DNA from: Prorocentrum cordatum
Lineage: Eukaryota > Sar > Dinophyceae > Prorocentrales > Prorocentraceae
DNA length: 64,000 nucleotides
NCBI GenBank assembly: GCA_963575745.1
Contig: CAUYUJ010016467.1
Location: 50,001-114,000, forward strand
Reading direction: 5' to 3'
Below, one piece after another: positions 1 to 10,649 of this stretch. Under the pieces are notes generated by a model. It was not told where the DNA came from. It made no database searches and worked only from the letters and a program-made list of their open reading frames with translations. Each line of letters opens with the position of its first letter. Position 1 is the first letter of the stretch. The position numbers were made by a program, and so were the translations under genes.

Positions 1-150
1 CAGGTCTTCCGTGCGGCGCCGCGGCTAAGTGGCCGGCGGGCGCCGCGGCTGAGTGGTTCGACTCGACCGCTCGTGGAGGAAGCGGAGGAGGTGGCGTTGG
101 AGGTGGCGGGGGGGAGTTTCCAAAGAGTGCCGTCCAGCGGTTGCTCTGCT

Positions 151-376
151 CAGAGCCCCGAATCATCAGGGGTAACTCGGGTCAGGGATAACTCGGGTTC
201 GTTTTTTCGGGAATCCAAACCCGAGTTACCCCGGACCTGAGTTACCCCGGATAACTCGGGCGTCCAGAGCCCCGAATCATCAGGGGTAACTCGGGTCAGG
301 GATAACTCGGGTTCGTTTTTTCGGGAATCCAAACCCGAGTTACCCCGGACCTGAGTTACCCCGGATAACTCGGGCG
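151..376. repeat. 114 bp tandem duplication with internal palindromes
   Basis: Two nearly identical 114 bp units begin at 151 and 265. Each carries GAGTTACCCCGG and TAACTCGGG words in both orientations, so each copy can fold on itself. It is open in a minus frame but the peptide simply repeats with the DNA, so I do not call a gene. Confidence 0.9.
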
Positions 377-1700
377 CCCAATCTGCTTGGCCTACTCTCA
401 TCATCTGCGTGCATTGTGCCGTTGTGGTGGTAGGGAGGTTTGGGTGGCGCGTGGGGGCCAGGCGGGGATGCACGCCGTTTTGGGCCAGCGTTCGCCGACA
501 GCAACGGCGGAGCCCAAGCATAGTGCTGCCGTGCTCGGGTCTGTTGAAGTCTGGAGGTTCGTCCCGCCCGAGCTCTCCAGACAGTGTTCGCGGCCCGTGG
601 CCCGAATGGGCTGGCGCGGGCGTCGCGCGCGCTTCGTGCGCGGAGCTGCGAAGTCGAGGTGGGGGAGTTTCATAGTGAGGAGTGGAAGTTGGTGTCGGGA
701 AGCCCGCCCAACTGGAGTGCCTCTGTGTCCGCCCCTGGGGCGGGCGCGTGCCCGACGGCTCGGGCGCCGGCAGGTGGAATATTGGGGGCGCTGCAAGGGG
801 GCGAGGGCGGCATGGCGCGAGCGCGCCGACTTCGCCAGCCGCTGCCGTACCTGGCTGTCAGCCGCCATCGCTTGGACTTCCTCTCGCTCGCCATCTTCTG
901 TATCCCTCCTTCCCATCTTTTAATTTAGTGCAGTGTCTCAAGGAGGAGGTGGAGATAGATGGGGCAGGCGGTGGGGAAGGATACCGTGGGCCCATGCTCA
1001 ATCGAGCACGCGGCCGAGCGTTTCGGCCTGACTGCCAGAATGTCATCAACAGGAGGCTGGCGACGCAGCCTCGTAGCCTGCGCGACTGAGCCGCACGCAG
1101 TCTTCCTTGTCTCTGTCCTCATCATCTCTCTGCTACCATTCCTTGTAGTCCTTGCTGTCCTTCCCACCACCTGCTGGCTTGCTTGGTCGTGCCGTCCCGC
1201 TCTTGCTGCGTCCTGCTCCAGAGCGGTTGCTGGCACGCCCGCTTCTGCTTGGAACTCACGAGTCTGAGCTCCCCCTGGACCGAGCTGTGTCCTCGTTGAC
1301 TTTGAGGGTGACGGCTCTCCTTTAACTTTCCTGGCTGGTCGACGGGGTCGCCGTCGACCAGCTCCACTGACGCCGCAGGCGTGAGCGCCTGTCGGCTTGG
1401 GCGAGAAGGAGGAGGGAGGGAGAGGCTCGGTGGAACGCGGGGGGCGCACGTGTCGCGGGCGAGACACACGTCTCCATGCGCGGCCTCACGGTCCGGGGCC
1501 CCTGGGCCGTGATCCCGCGAATCTGGGGCGCTCTCTCGCGGGTGCCCCGCGCGGAGCGTGCTCGGGCGGCCTCGCCTCCGCGGGATCGCGCCCAGGAGCC
1601 CAGGCCGCGAGGGCGCGGCTGCGGGGGCTGCGGGGGCTGCGCCGCCCGCGATGGCCCGTGCTCCGGCCAGTGCCGCCGGAGGTCTGGGCCCGGGCATGCC
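377..1700. other. GC-rich stretch, nothing recognised
   Basis: Frames are open on both strands at once, as expected from GC content above 60 percent. None shows a recognisable domain, balanced residue composition or a convincing start. I see no repeat family or RNA gene. Confidence 0.6.
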
Positions 1701-1709
1701 GCTCCGAAG

Positions 1710-1832
1710 TGAAGTCGGGCCTGTCCCCCCACAGGAGGAGTACTCCAGAATAGTCCATCACTGGTCTGGGGACGACGTTACCACAACTTCTGGCTTCTGT
1801 GATCTGATTGTGTTTGTTTTGCTCGTCCAAGG
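1710..1832 (+). repeat. Dispersed repeat R1, copy 1
   Basis: Shares GTCGGGCCTGTCC, CAGGAGGA, a TCTGGGGACGA block and a CTGTTTGATT/CTGTGATCTGATT-like T-rich tail, in the same order, with 33164-33276. It is a diverged two-copy family within the window. Function unknown. Confidence 0.7.
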
Positions 1833-2061
1833 TCCGCCCGTAGGAGGACAATGCCCGACCCAATTCCGAAGGAGCACAGCGCGACCCCCGCTCCGGCAGG
1901 ACGTGCCCCGGCCGTACCGCTCTCCCTCCTGGTTCCGGGTCTTCGAGGTCGGCGGCCTCGCCCTGCCCGTCGTGCTCGGCGCCTCCGCCAGCGGCCACGG
2001 CGACGTCGTGTGGGCGCCGGCACCGAGTATAGAAGCGAACTGAACGGCTGGTACCGAAAAA

Positions 2062-2224
2062 GGAACAACGCTATAAACATAAACTTTTGGCGCTCCGCGC
2101 GGGTTTCTTGGATCGGCGTTGAGCCTCCCTGGCGCGCTCCGCGCGACGGGGTGGCGGGTCCGGCGGGGATCCAAGAAAGCCGCGCGGACCTCCAAAAGTT
2201 GATGCTTATGTGTTTTTTTGTTCC
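2062..2224. mobile_element. Fold-back element, MITE-like, copy 1
   Basis: The left arm (2062-2114) and right arm (2168-2224) are inverted complements over about 53 bases. Both hold GGAACAA, AACTTTTGG, TCCGCGCGG and TTTCTTGGATC in matching order, around a ~53 base GC-rich loop. A related element lies at 10245-10424, so it is probably mobile. No coding capacity. Confidence 0.75.
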
Positions 2225-2225
2225 G

Positions 2226-2350
2226 CTAGATAGGGGGCCCAAATATATACAACACCACCACCACCTCCCTCCCCCCCTCCCTCTCGTTGGAAAGAGGAGG
2301 GAGGAGGAGTCGACGTGGTGGTGGTGCATATCCTTTGGGGCCCCACTAGA
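2226..2350. mobile_element. Second fold-back element adjoining the first
   Basis: The arms start with CTAGATAGGGGGCCC and end with GGGGCCCCACTAGA. Inside, an ATATATACAACACCACCACCA block is answered by TGGTGGTGGTGCATAT, and CCTCCCTCC by GGAGGGAGG. Together with the preceding element it gives about 290 bases of contiguous hairpin DNA. Confidence 0.7.
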
Positions 2351-2416
2351 GAAGCGATCCGAGCGGCTGGCACGGCCGGGAACTTTTTGTCGGCGCGTCG
2401 CTCCGCTGGTTCTGGC

Positions 2417-2470
2417 CTCCTCCTCCTCCTCCTCCTCCTCCTCATCCTCCTCCTCCTCCTCCTCCTCCCC
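2417..2470. repeat. TCC microsatellite
   Basis: Near-perfect TCC triplets with one CAT interruption. Confidence 0.95.
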
Positions 2471-2479
2471 ACCACGCTT

Positions 2480-3720
2480 CGGCGCGACGCGCCGTCGACG
2501 TCGCGGCCCCTGAGCGTCTGCGTCCCGAGCTTTTCTCCGAGCCTTCCGCCCCGGCAGGGCGGAGCGACACGCCGTCCGCTTGCAAGAGGACCGCGTGTCG
2601 CCGGGGCTGCCGTGGTGGGGGCACGCTGAGCGAAAGTTCCTGGCCGCAGGCCTCCGGGTCGCGCGCAGATGCCCCCCTCGGGTCGCGCCAGTTGACCTCA
2701 ACGGCCACCCCCCTCGAATGGTCCCAGCTGACCGCAACTTGCCCCCCGAGTAGCCCAGGCAGGTCTCAACATTCTGGCGCCGCCTCCAGCGGCGACCCTC
2801 CGTGCCCCGAGCCTGAGGTATGGAGACCGCCCCAGGCTACTCGGGTGGGGGCCCGTCGAGGCCAGCTGGGGCTACTTGGGAGACCCGTTGAGGCCAGCCG
2901 GGCCTATCCGGGGGGTGCTGCCTGTGTGCACTCCAAGATCTCCGGCGATCGATCCGGATGTGTTTCCTCGAGTTCGTCCTGCGGGGCCCGTCGTCGGGTC
3001 CTGGGACCGTCAGACACGGATCCGGGGCGAACAGTTGCGGCCGTGGAAGTCGTCGGGATTTCTGGGGCCGCGCGCTGGGAAATTCGTATCCTCGGAGGTT
3101 TGGGCTCGGAGGTCCGCGATCGGATTTCTCGGGCCGGCGCTGGGCCGCGCGACGCGTGCCCGGGGCGTCGCCAGAGGCGCCGCCCGGGGTGCGGGGCAGG
3201 GGGGGGATGCATCGACCCCCAATCGCCTATTGATCGCCGATAGGGGCCCGATAGCCCCAACATGCCCAGGAACGTTCGGATTCACGATCGGAGGCCTATC
3301 GCCGATCTATCGGCGGTGCATCGCCGGTTCCAGGTCGACGTTTCCCCCCTATCCCTATCCCCCCCCCCCCCTATCGTTGCTTCTCAGGAGGCGGGGGCAC
3401 AGTGCCGACCCTAGAGACCCGCGCGGGGTATCTTCGAACGTGGACGCTCGTGCCGCCCGTCAGTCCTCCGAGGCCCAGCACTGCAGTCTTGTCGTGGCTT
3501 TGGCCGCGCCGCGAGGGGGTCGGTCCCACAAGCCGGGCCCCTGGCGGGCGTCCGGGACGATTTTGGGACCCTTTGGGACGCTCTCGGCGAGGCGCAGCTG
3601 CTGGAACGCATCCCGAGGCTGGACCAATCGCCGAGAGCCGACGGATGCAGCCGAAGGCCTCGAGCACAGACCCGTGGGGGGGCCCTCTCAGGTGACGAGC
3701 GGATTTCCCACCACCGCTAC
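2480..3720. other. GC-rich stretch with a GATCGCCGAT-rich palindromic cluster
   Basis: No supported gene. Between about 3205 and 3330 short words of the type TATCGCCGAT, GATCGCCGATAGG and CGATCGGAGG recur in both orientations. This resembles the interior of the fold-back element at 6653-6824, so it may be a decayed relative. Confidence 0.5.
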
Positions 3721-3733
3721 CGTAGGCAGGAGA

Positions 3734-3854
3734 GAGGAGGAGGAGGAGGAGGAGGAGGAGGAGGAGGAGGAGGAGGAGGAGGAGGAGGAGGAGGAGGAGG
3801 AGGAGGAGGAGGAGGAGGAGGAGGAGAGGAGGAGGAGGAGGAGGAGGAGGAGGA
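3734..3854. repeat. GGA microsatellite
   Basis: About 40 GGA triplets with one GAGAGGA interruption. The poly-Glu, poly-Pro and poly-Leu frames across it are artefacts. Confidence 0.97.
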
Positions 3855-4430
3855 CCTCCCCATCCTCCCTCCCTCCCCCGTCTCACCCGTGGCAGCGGTG
3901 GTGGGAAGCCGGCCCACCACCAGGCCCAGCATTGCGCCGAGATGGTCGCCAGCGGGGCCGCGGGAGCGCTCGTGGGCGGGCGCCTCGCGGGGCGCCGGGT
4001 CCTCGAGGTCGGCTCGGCTGCTCGTGGGAGTGGACCTTCGCTGGAGTGGCCTGTGGCGCGCTGGGAGTGACCACGGGGTGGAGTACCTCTCTGCGGCGAG
4101 CGAGGGCCAGAGGAGGAAGAGGTGCCCATGTCGCTACCCTTCCCTCGTGTTTCCCCTTCTTGGGCCTCCTGGGAGGCTCTCGTCTTCACCGCTGGATTCG
4201 CCTCGAAATTCTGGTCAGAACGCTCCCCAGGAGAGGTCCGCGGAGTAGCGGTATCGGTACCTATTGGTCTTCTCAGAGGGGAGGGAGTGAGAAGCAGAAG
4301 GCCCCCTCAGAAGGCGACGGGGCTTCTCAGAAGGCCTCCAGCCTTCTGAGAGGTGTTTTGTGCCTTCGGAGAAGGCTTAGAAAACTTCTGGGAAGGCTGG
4401 GTGACTTCAATTTCGGAGGTCGGCCCGATG

Positions 4431-4532
4431 TATAAGATCGAGGTCGGTTCGGGGAGGGTACCCTAATGTTTTCCGTGTTTGTTGGATTTTCTTGTGCACC
4501 CTGCGGGAGGGTACCTTCGAGTGATCTTATAG
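4431..4532 (+). repeat. Dispersed repeat R2, copy 1, with short inverted ends
   Basis: Starts TATAAGATC and ends GATCTTATA, a 9 bp perfect terminal inverted repeat. Inside are GGGGAGGGTACC, TTTCCGTGTTTG and CTTGTGCACCCTG. A second copy at 9761-9870 has the same block order but a decayed right end. Confidence 0.75.
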
Positions 4533-4539
4533 TTTGGGG

Positions 4540-5392
4540 TGTTTGGACTGGCGGAGGGGTCCGACCGTACCTACCCTGTTTTCGCTTCGTACCACGCGCC
4601 TCCTCGTCAAGCAGCCTGGCCGTTGGCGGGCCACCCCACGGGTAGTTTTGGTATCGTGTGGCTCCCGTTTGGAAGCGAGGGTGGTCAAACGTGAGGCAGG
4701 CTCGTTTGCCTCTTATTTGATTGAACGCCTCTGAGGCGGCAGACACTGCCGCACCACTTTTTTGGATCGTGGATTTCGTGGTATGTTTATTATTTGACTT
4801 CTCTGCGGCTCGCTTGTGTTCATGGTTGGAGTCGGGTTCCCTCTCGGCTTCTGTTGTCGTGACGGCTGGGTACACCCGCAAATCTTTTCCCACATGTACA
4901 GCCACATTGTTGTCTGGGGGTCAGGCGTTCTTGGGGGCCAAATGCTTCGGCTATCGCACGTTGAAGAAGAGGCTTCTTTGTGAACTTCATGCGTGTCTCT
5001 TGGGAGGTCTTTCGGGTGTTCTGGGCGGAGTCTGTTGTGGCCCTCCCCTCGGCGTGTCGGTGGCATTCGTGGGCTTGCCTGGGGCGCCTCCGGGGCCTTC
5101 GCGACGTCAGATCTTCAGCCTAGGGGGGGCCAGAGCGAGCCGAAGAACTCGACCTATCCCCGGCTCGTGCCCTTCGTCCTTTCTCTCTGTTTGGTCCTCG
5201 CGCCAGCTGCCGCCTCCTCGCGGGTCACTGCCTTTCGCAGGCGTGTCGCCTCCCTGCGCAGGGTTGCGCGCGCGCCTGCCTTGCTGGCCTCTTGTTGGTG
5301 CGCGCCTCGTCCGCCGCCGCTGCTTGCTCGCCCCCCCCCTTTGCGGCCCGCGCCCTTCGCCTTCCTTTTTTTTCGGGGGTGGACAGAACCCC
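4540..5392. other. No gene recognised
   Basis: GC-rich sequence with overlapping open frames on both strands. No domain, splice pattern or repeat family was recognised. Confidence 0.5.
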
Positions 5393-5535
5393 CACCCTGA
5401 CACGTCGATTAGTCAATTGTCCGTTTGCGGTTCTCGAGAGGGTGCCGCGGCCGTCATTTTCCAGGCTTGCGCCCGCCAGGTTTGGGCCCGAGGCCGTTCT
5501 CACTAAACCACGTGTTACTAAAGGTGGTTCTGTCC
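5393..5535 (+). repeat. Dispersed repeat R3, copy 1
   Basis: Matches 49839-49990: both begin ACCCTGACACGTCGATTAGT, share TTTGCGGTTC/TTTCGGTTC, a CGGCCGT block, TTCTCACTAAA/TTTTCACTAAA and an AAGGTGGTT-type end. The copies lie 44 kb apart in the same orientation, so this is a dispersed family rather than a local duplication. Confidence 0.75.
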
Positions 5536-5699
5536 ATCCCCGATTTTTCCTCTACGCAAGCCCGCTGGAACACCGACATCTGGGGCCCTCTCTGGCGTCT
5601 GCCCAGCTCTCTGCGGCAAAGCCCTCCATTCCAGTCCAGCATGCTACGAGGCTCTTGTTCGAGTGGGCAGCGGAGGGCGCACTCGCGATGGATGAGTAA

Positions 5700-5791
5700 C
5701 ATGATAACGATGATGCAGATGATGATGATGATAAGGATGATGGTGATGACGATGGTGAGGAGCATGATGATGCCCAGGATTCAGGTGATTG

Positions 5792-5849
<58 letters not shown>

Positions 5850-5975
5850 GGTGATGATGATGATGATAGTGATGATGATGATGATTATAATGATGGTGAC
5901 TGATTATGAATATGATGATGACGACAGGATGATGATTATGATGATGATGGCGATGCTGACGATGATGCTTATGAT
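5700..5975. repeat. GAT/TGA imperfect microsatellite
   Basis: ATGATGATG runs with GGTGGTGGT and GACGATGAC interruptions. The Met-rich frame across it is an artefact. Confidence 0.95.
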
Positions 5976-5977
5976 GT

Positions 5978-6240
5978 TCCTTGGGATATCGTGGGAGGCC
6001 TCACGGTGGCCTGTTGGAAGCAGTTTTGAGGCCTCTTGGGGGAAACTTGATTTTGGTGGGACTCCCTTGGGGCGTCTGGGGCTTCGAGCCCTCCTGCGGC
6101 TCTTTGGAGAGGGAATCTGGGTTTGTCGGGGATTTGTTGGGGCGTTTGGGGCTCCTCTTGGGGCTATGTTGGGGGTCTTTGAGGGCCCTCCTGGGAGCTC
6201 AGGGGAGGCTCTTGGGGTGGTGTTGCGCACGAGGTTTCAC
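5978..6240. other. CTTGGGGCC-rich intron-like sequence
   Basis: Irregular repetition of CCTCTTGGGG, CTTGGGGC and GGGGCTTTGG words, the same texture as at 7.79-8.48, 13.98-14.54 and 31.48-32.19 kb and inside the intron at 39.6-39.8 kb. I infer intronic or introner-derived DNA. Confidence 0.5.
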
Positions 6241-6652
6241 GGGATTGGGTTGGAACGATGTAAACGGGAGGGGGAAAGCAACTACTGTCGGCCCGGACTA
6301 GTAGGTCGACTCTGCCAGCTCAAGGGTACCCTTGTGTCCTGTGCCTCGCGGCACGTGCCTTCTTACACTCATATGGCGATGTAGCCCTCGGAAGGGTCTT
6401 GGGTCCTCTCGCGTGTCCTGTCCAATCGAGCCCGACTGTACTCAGGCTTGTTTGTGGCTTCTGGAAGGGCCCCCGCGGGCTTTCGGGAGGTGCCCGAGAC
6501 GGGCTAAGAGGGCGCCAAGAAGCGGCCCGGACAGCCGAGGAGGGCGCCGCGACGCTGTCAGGACGGCCTCAGAGAGCATCCGCAGGTTCGAAGCTGTCTA
6601 CAAAAACCCGCGGATATGCACTCTAGGCCTCCTGAATGGGGTCGGAGTAGAT

Positions 6653-6824
6653 GGGGTCGGAGGATCACGCCGCATCGCCGATGCAGCGACGATACGGATC
6701 GATGCGGAGCCCAATCTTTTCCACGCCGACGGCGCCGATACATCGGCGACATCGACGATGCATCGCTGGTGCATCGCCGATGCATCGCGATGTATCGGCG
6801 ATGCGGCGCGATCCTCCGACCCTA
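6653..6824. mobile_element. Fold-back element with ATCGCCGAT core
   Basis: The left arm reads GGGGTCGGAGGATC, then CGCCGCATCGCCGAT. The right arm ends with ATCGGCGATGCGGCGCG, then GATCCTCCGACCC, its reverse complement with few mismatches. The loop is filled with GCATCGCCGATGCATCGCGA-like words that can pair among themselves. Non-coding; MITE-like. Confidence 0.7.
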
Positions 6825-6829
6825 TCTAT

Positions 6830-7785
6830 TCCGAGCCCATGGAGGAGGCCTCTATGCACGGGAACTCCAAGAGAGGCGGGATGAGAATCGCGAGATGGCA
6901 AGAATCGTTACAATCCCATGTGTTTTACAATTTGTTTTGCTCGTTAGTACGTTTGAGCATACGAGTGTTGAAGAGAGTTGGGGAGGCATCCAGAACGGCC
7001 GAAAGTGGCCTGAAGGACGGTCCAGATCAGCCGAGAAGAGCCCAGGGATGTCCCCCAAATCGGCCCAGAAAACTCTCGGAGAGGTCTCTGAGAGGACTTT
7101 TCGGCGCCCGGAAACCCAGCGCGTGAAAGAGGGGTCGTTTTGGGACGGAGGTGGTGGCCAGAAAGCGCCCCAGGGCGCAGCCAGGGTCTTCGGGCCAGCG
7201 GAGCGACCAGATTCCAGGGATTACCCTGGGATGGGCTCTGAAGGAGGGCTCAGAGGGGTAGGTACGAAAAGCGCGCTGGTGAGAGGACTGAAAGAACACA
7301 GACCTGGAAGACCGTGCCCTGGATTTCGCACGCCGCACCCGGCGGGGCAGCGGATCGCTTCGCTCATTTCGCCGGCCCATCATGTGGCATCGCTGGCTTT
7401 TGCCCGCGCGTTCGTTGCCTGTGTTGCACTGCTGGGCGTTGGTCTTTTTCTGGCGGCGTTGCGTCAACAGTCTTGGAGGTGGAGCAGTTCCTGTGTAGTT
7501 GTTTCTGGGGGGCTTGTTTGGGGATCGTCATGGGTATGTGGCACCATCGTGAGCTGGGCTCGTCACCCATGGAGCTGGGCTTGTCACCCATCGAGTTCCA
7601 CCGTCGGGCCATTCGAGTGCTTGTTTGGGGTATATTTGCGGCTACTTGGAGATTTCTGGGGGTGGCTCGTTAGTGTTTGTGCGATGATGCTGGACTTCAT
7701 TCGGCCTCCTCTACGACGAATCTTGCGGGATCCGAAGTCCGCCCGCATGCGAATTGAACATGATCGGGGGGGGGGTAGCAACAGG
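6830..7785. other. No gene recognised
   Basis: A 420-codon plus frame spans this and the preceding element, but its peptide has no recognisable domain and continues into CTTGG-type repeat DNA. I treat it as non-coding. Confidence 0.5.
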
Positions 7786-7789
7786 CCTC

Positions 7790-8480
7790 TTGGAGTCCTT
7801 GGGAGGCCTATCTGGTGGTATTTTTGGGACCTCCTGTGGCCTTACAGGGGCCTCTGGGGACCCCTTGGGGGCCTCTAGGGGCCTCTTGAGGACCTCTTGG
7901 GGCCTCTTGGCTGCCTCCTTGGGGGCCTCCTGGGGGCCTCCTGGGAGCATCTGTGGCTCCTGGGGGTCTCTTAGGTGCCCCTTGGGGCCTCGGGGGGGGG
8001 GGGGCCGAGGGCTGGGAATATCCGTCCGGGTCCCCCGTCAGAGCCACCTGTTGGAGCCGTTTTGGGGGGGTTTCTTGGGGAGCCGTTTTGGAGGCTTCGT
8101 CGTGTTGCTCTTGGGCCGTTTTGAGGCCCTGTTGAAGGCCGCTTGGGCCGTCTTGCGGCGATCTTGGGCCGTCTTGGAGCGCCGGGAAGCCGAACAGGCG
8201 AGAACGCCGAAATCCTTCAAAACCGGTGGGACACTCGTAAGTTGTGCCTCTAAGGGCTCTCTTGGGACACCTTTGAGAGGCTTCTTGAGGCGTCTTGGAG
8301 GCGTCTTCGGCCGTCTGGAGCTCATCTTGGGCGTCTTGGACGGGTCGGCCAGCGACTCGGATCCCTCTTGGACCGTCTTGGGGGCCCTCTTGGGGTCCTC
8401 TTGGAGCGCCCTGGGGCGCCTGAAAGGCCGCGCCGCAAACATGAGGAAGGCCATCCCTGAACCGACTGGAACGAGCTTCT
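7790..8480. repeat. CTTGG-rich dispersed element, copy A
   Basis: Repeated GGCCTCTTGGGG and GCCGTCTTGGAGCG words, followed at 8300-8440 by a GCCGTCTGGAGC / CTTGGGCGTCTTGGA / CGACTCGGATCCCTCTTGG series that recurs at 14430-14520 and 32050-32120. Probably intron-type repeat lying between the putative methyltransferase exons and sequence further upstream. Confidence 0.55.
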
Positions 8481-8706
8481 GCCGGGATGTTTTTCGTCCA
8501 GGGACCCCCAGGGGCCGCTGCGCGCGCGAACTGGAAATATTGTTCACTAGTTGCAGAAGATCTTCGCACGCCTCTGGCCCGTGGGGCCCGCGAATTTCAG
8601 GGGGGCGTTGCGGGGCCAAGCCAGGCCGCTGCTGTCGCACCGCGCGCAGCGGACGGCAGGCCACGAACCCAAGGCCACTCCCGCCCAGGGCCCCTCCTGC
8701 GGGTAG

Positions 8707-8800
8707 CCGATCGGCGCGGGCGTGGGGCTGCCCTCCTGCGCGGCGCTGCAGCTCGGCGCGCGGGTGCTCGCCACCGACGCGCCCGATGGGCAGAGGCTCC
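8707..8800 (+). CDS. Possible exon with SAM-binding motif I of a METTL21-type methyltransferase
   Basis: After a possible acceptor ending TAG at 8704-8706, the frame encodes IGAGVGLPSCAALQLGARVL followed by ATDAPDG. This fits the glycine-rich motif I and the following acidic strand of the METTL21 / methyltransferase-16 lysine methyltransferases, where the usual form is (E/D)-(L/I)-GAG-x-GLPS and then TD-x-P. The acidic residue before IGAG is absent: Pro is encoded at that place, so it may sit on an earlier exon or be lost. Downstream the frame runs into an 11 bp GGCGGCCCATC-type repeat, so the exon probably ends near 8800; the donor is not clear. The matching C-terminal half is at 15564-15930 on the same strand. 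The 6.8 kb between them would be one or more introns full of microsatellites. Confidence 0.45.
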
Positions 8801-8824
8801 CGTCGGAAGCCTTCGACGGCCTTC

Positions 8825-8930
8825 GGCGGGCCTTCGGCCGCCCATCGGCGGCCCGTCGGCGGCGCTTCGGCGGCCGCTCGGCGGCCAACCGGCGGCTCAT
8901 CGGCGGCCCATCGGCGGCCCATCGGTGACC
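8825..8930. repeat. CATCGGCGGCC-type minisatellite
   Basis: About nine degenerate 11-12 bp units of CATCGGCGGCC / GTCGGCGGCGC form. Confidence 0.8.
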
Positions 8931-8964
8931 TCTGGCCAGTAACCCTCGATGGCGCGGGGAGCGG

Positions 8965-9034
8965 CGCGGACGTGCTCGTGGTGGTAGTCGTCGTCGTGGT
9001 GATCATCGTGGTCGTCGTGATGGTGATGGTCGCG

Positions 9035-9102
<68 letters not shown>

Positions 9103-9381
9103 TCTGGTCGTCGTCGTCGTCGTTCTGGTCGTCGTCGTCGTCGTGGTGGTCGCCAGCGTCGCCGTGGTGGTGGAGGTAGTCGCCGTCGTCGTCGTGGTGG
9201 TGGTGGTGGTCGTCGTCGTCGTGGTGGTGGTGGTCGTCGTCGTCATCGTGGTGATGGTTGTCGGCGTCGTCGTGGTGGTCGCCGACGTTGTCGTCGTGGT
9301 GGTGATGGTCGTCGTCGTCGTGGTGGTTGTCGTCATTGTCGTCGTCGTCGTCGTCGTGGTGGCCGTCGTCGTCGTCGTCGT

Positions 9382-9414
<33 letters not shown>

Positions 9415-9580
9415 CGTCGTGGTGGTGGCCGATGTTGTCGTGGTGGTGGTGGTGGTGGGCGTCGTCTGGTGGTGGTGGTCATCCTCCTCGTCGTCACGGC
9501 TGTCGTCACGGTTGTCGTCGTCATCACGGTGGTCTTCGTCGTCGTGGTGGTCGTCGTCGTCGTCGTCGTCGTCCGCTGGC
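8965..9580. repeat. GTC/GTG triplet microsatellite, 0.6 kb
   Basis: More than 190 consecutive GTC, GTG and related triplets without a break in phase. This produces stop-free poly-Val and poly-Thr frames of 600-700 codons that are not genes. Confidence 0.97.
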
Positions 9581-9760
9581 TGCGCAGAGGCTCCAGGCGC
9601 TGGCCACCTCGCTTGCGCTGAACCGCCGGGCCGCGGGCACGGCGGCCGGCACGGCGGAGGTGCGGGGCCACTGCTGGGGCGAGGACTGCCGGAGCGCTGG
9701 TGCTGGAAGCTGTGGGTGCTTCTTTGTCGGAAGCTGGAGCACGTACAGTTGGACCGCGGA

Positions 9761-9870
9761 GTAAGATCGAGGTCGGCTTGGGGAGGGTACCCCAATGATT
9801 TTCGTGTTTGCTGGATGTTCTTGTGCATCCTGGGGGATGGCACCCTCGAGTGTTCTTCAGTTTGGCAGGC
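9761..9870 (+). repeat. Dispersed repeat R2, copy 2
   Basis: Same block order as 4431-4532: GTAAGATCGAGGTCGG, GGGGAGGGTACCCCAATG, CGTGTTTG, TTCTTGTGCATCCTG, CCTCGAGTGTTCTT. The left TAAGATC end is kept, the right GATCTTA end is degraded. Confidence 0.75.
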
Positions 9871-10036
9871 GGAGGGCCTCGTGTTCTTGAAGGACGGCAT
9901 TATGTCCTAGGTCCGACGGTACATCACCAGAGGCGGGTTGTTTTTTCAATCCCACGACTTCTTGAGGGTCGGGGGCGACGTCGGGGTGGTGTGGTGGTGC
10001 GTACCTTTCACCCGGTTTCCAAGGGAAAGAGCGAAA

Positions 10037-10073
10037 AATGTATACACCAGGATCCCGTATACACCAGGATCCG
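10037..10073. repeat. 18 bp tandem duplication
   Basis: GTATACACCAGGATCC occurs twice in direct succession. Confidence 0.9.
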
Positions 10074-10244
10074 CGTTCCCGTGCGAATTTCAGCGCAGGG
10101 TCGGAAAAAGCGTCGGTGTATAGAGTTCGTTTCCCTATTTTGGGGCCTCGGGGGGGGCTTCTCGAGGGCACTGCTAGGCGCTGCTCAAAAAAGCCTGCCA
10201 GGATGGATCCCAGGGATGGTTTCTCCGAAGGGGAACGTCACGGC

Positions 10245-10424
10245 ACAAACTTAAACTTTCGGGGGTCCGCGAGGATTTTTTGATCTGCGCTTGGCACTCC
10301 TGGCGTCGGCGCCTCCGGCGCCGCCCCTGGCGCGCTCCAAGCCCCATGGAGGGGTGGTTCAGTGCCGATCCAAGAAATCTGCGCGGATCTCCGACAGAGT
10401 ATGTTTATCACTTTTTGTGTGTAC
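10245..10424. mobile_element. Fold-back element, MITE-like, copy 2
   Basis: The left arm (10245-10285: AAACTTAAACTTTC, GGTCCGCGAGG, TTTTTTGATC) pairs with the right arm (10367-10424: GATCCAAGAAATC, GCGCGGATC, TATGTTTATCA). Arm ends and the GGCGCGCTCC word in the loop match the element at 2062-2224, so both belong to one family. The loop is longer here, about 80 bases. Confidence 0.7.
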
Positions 10425-10507
10425 AGGGGCCGCCCCGCCGCTTGCCGCCCTGGGTGCCATTGTTCTTTTATTTGTTTCCCAACATCCTAAGTGTCTCTAG
10501 TCATCAC

Positions 10508-10630
<123 letters not shown>

Positions 10631-10649
10631 CAACCATCTTCATCATCAT

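Noticed and set aside
2876-4435. 519-codon plus frame
   Set aside because: Central poly-Glu/Arg is the GGA microsatellite; the flanks are GC-driven and lack any recognisable domain.
8038-9910. Open frames of 620-718 codons on both strands
   Set aside because: They owe their length to stop-free GTC/GTG triplets (poly-Val, poly-Thr) and contain no balanced protein sequence apart from the short methyltransferase-like exon.
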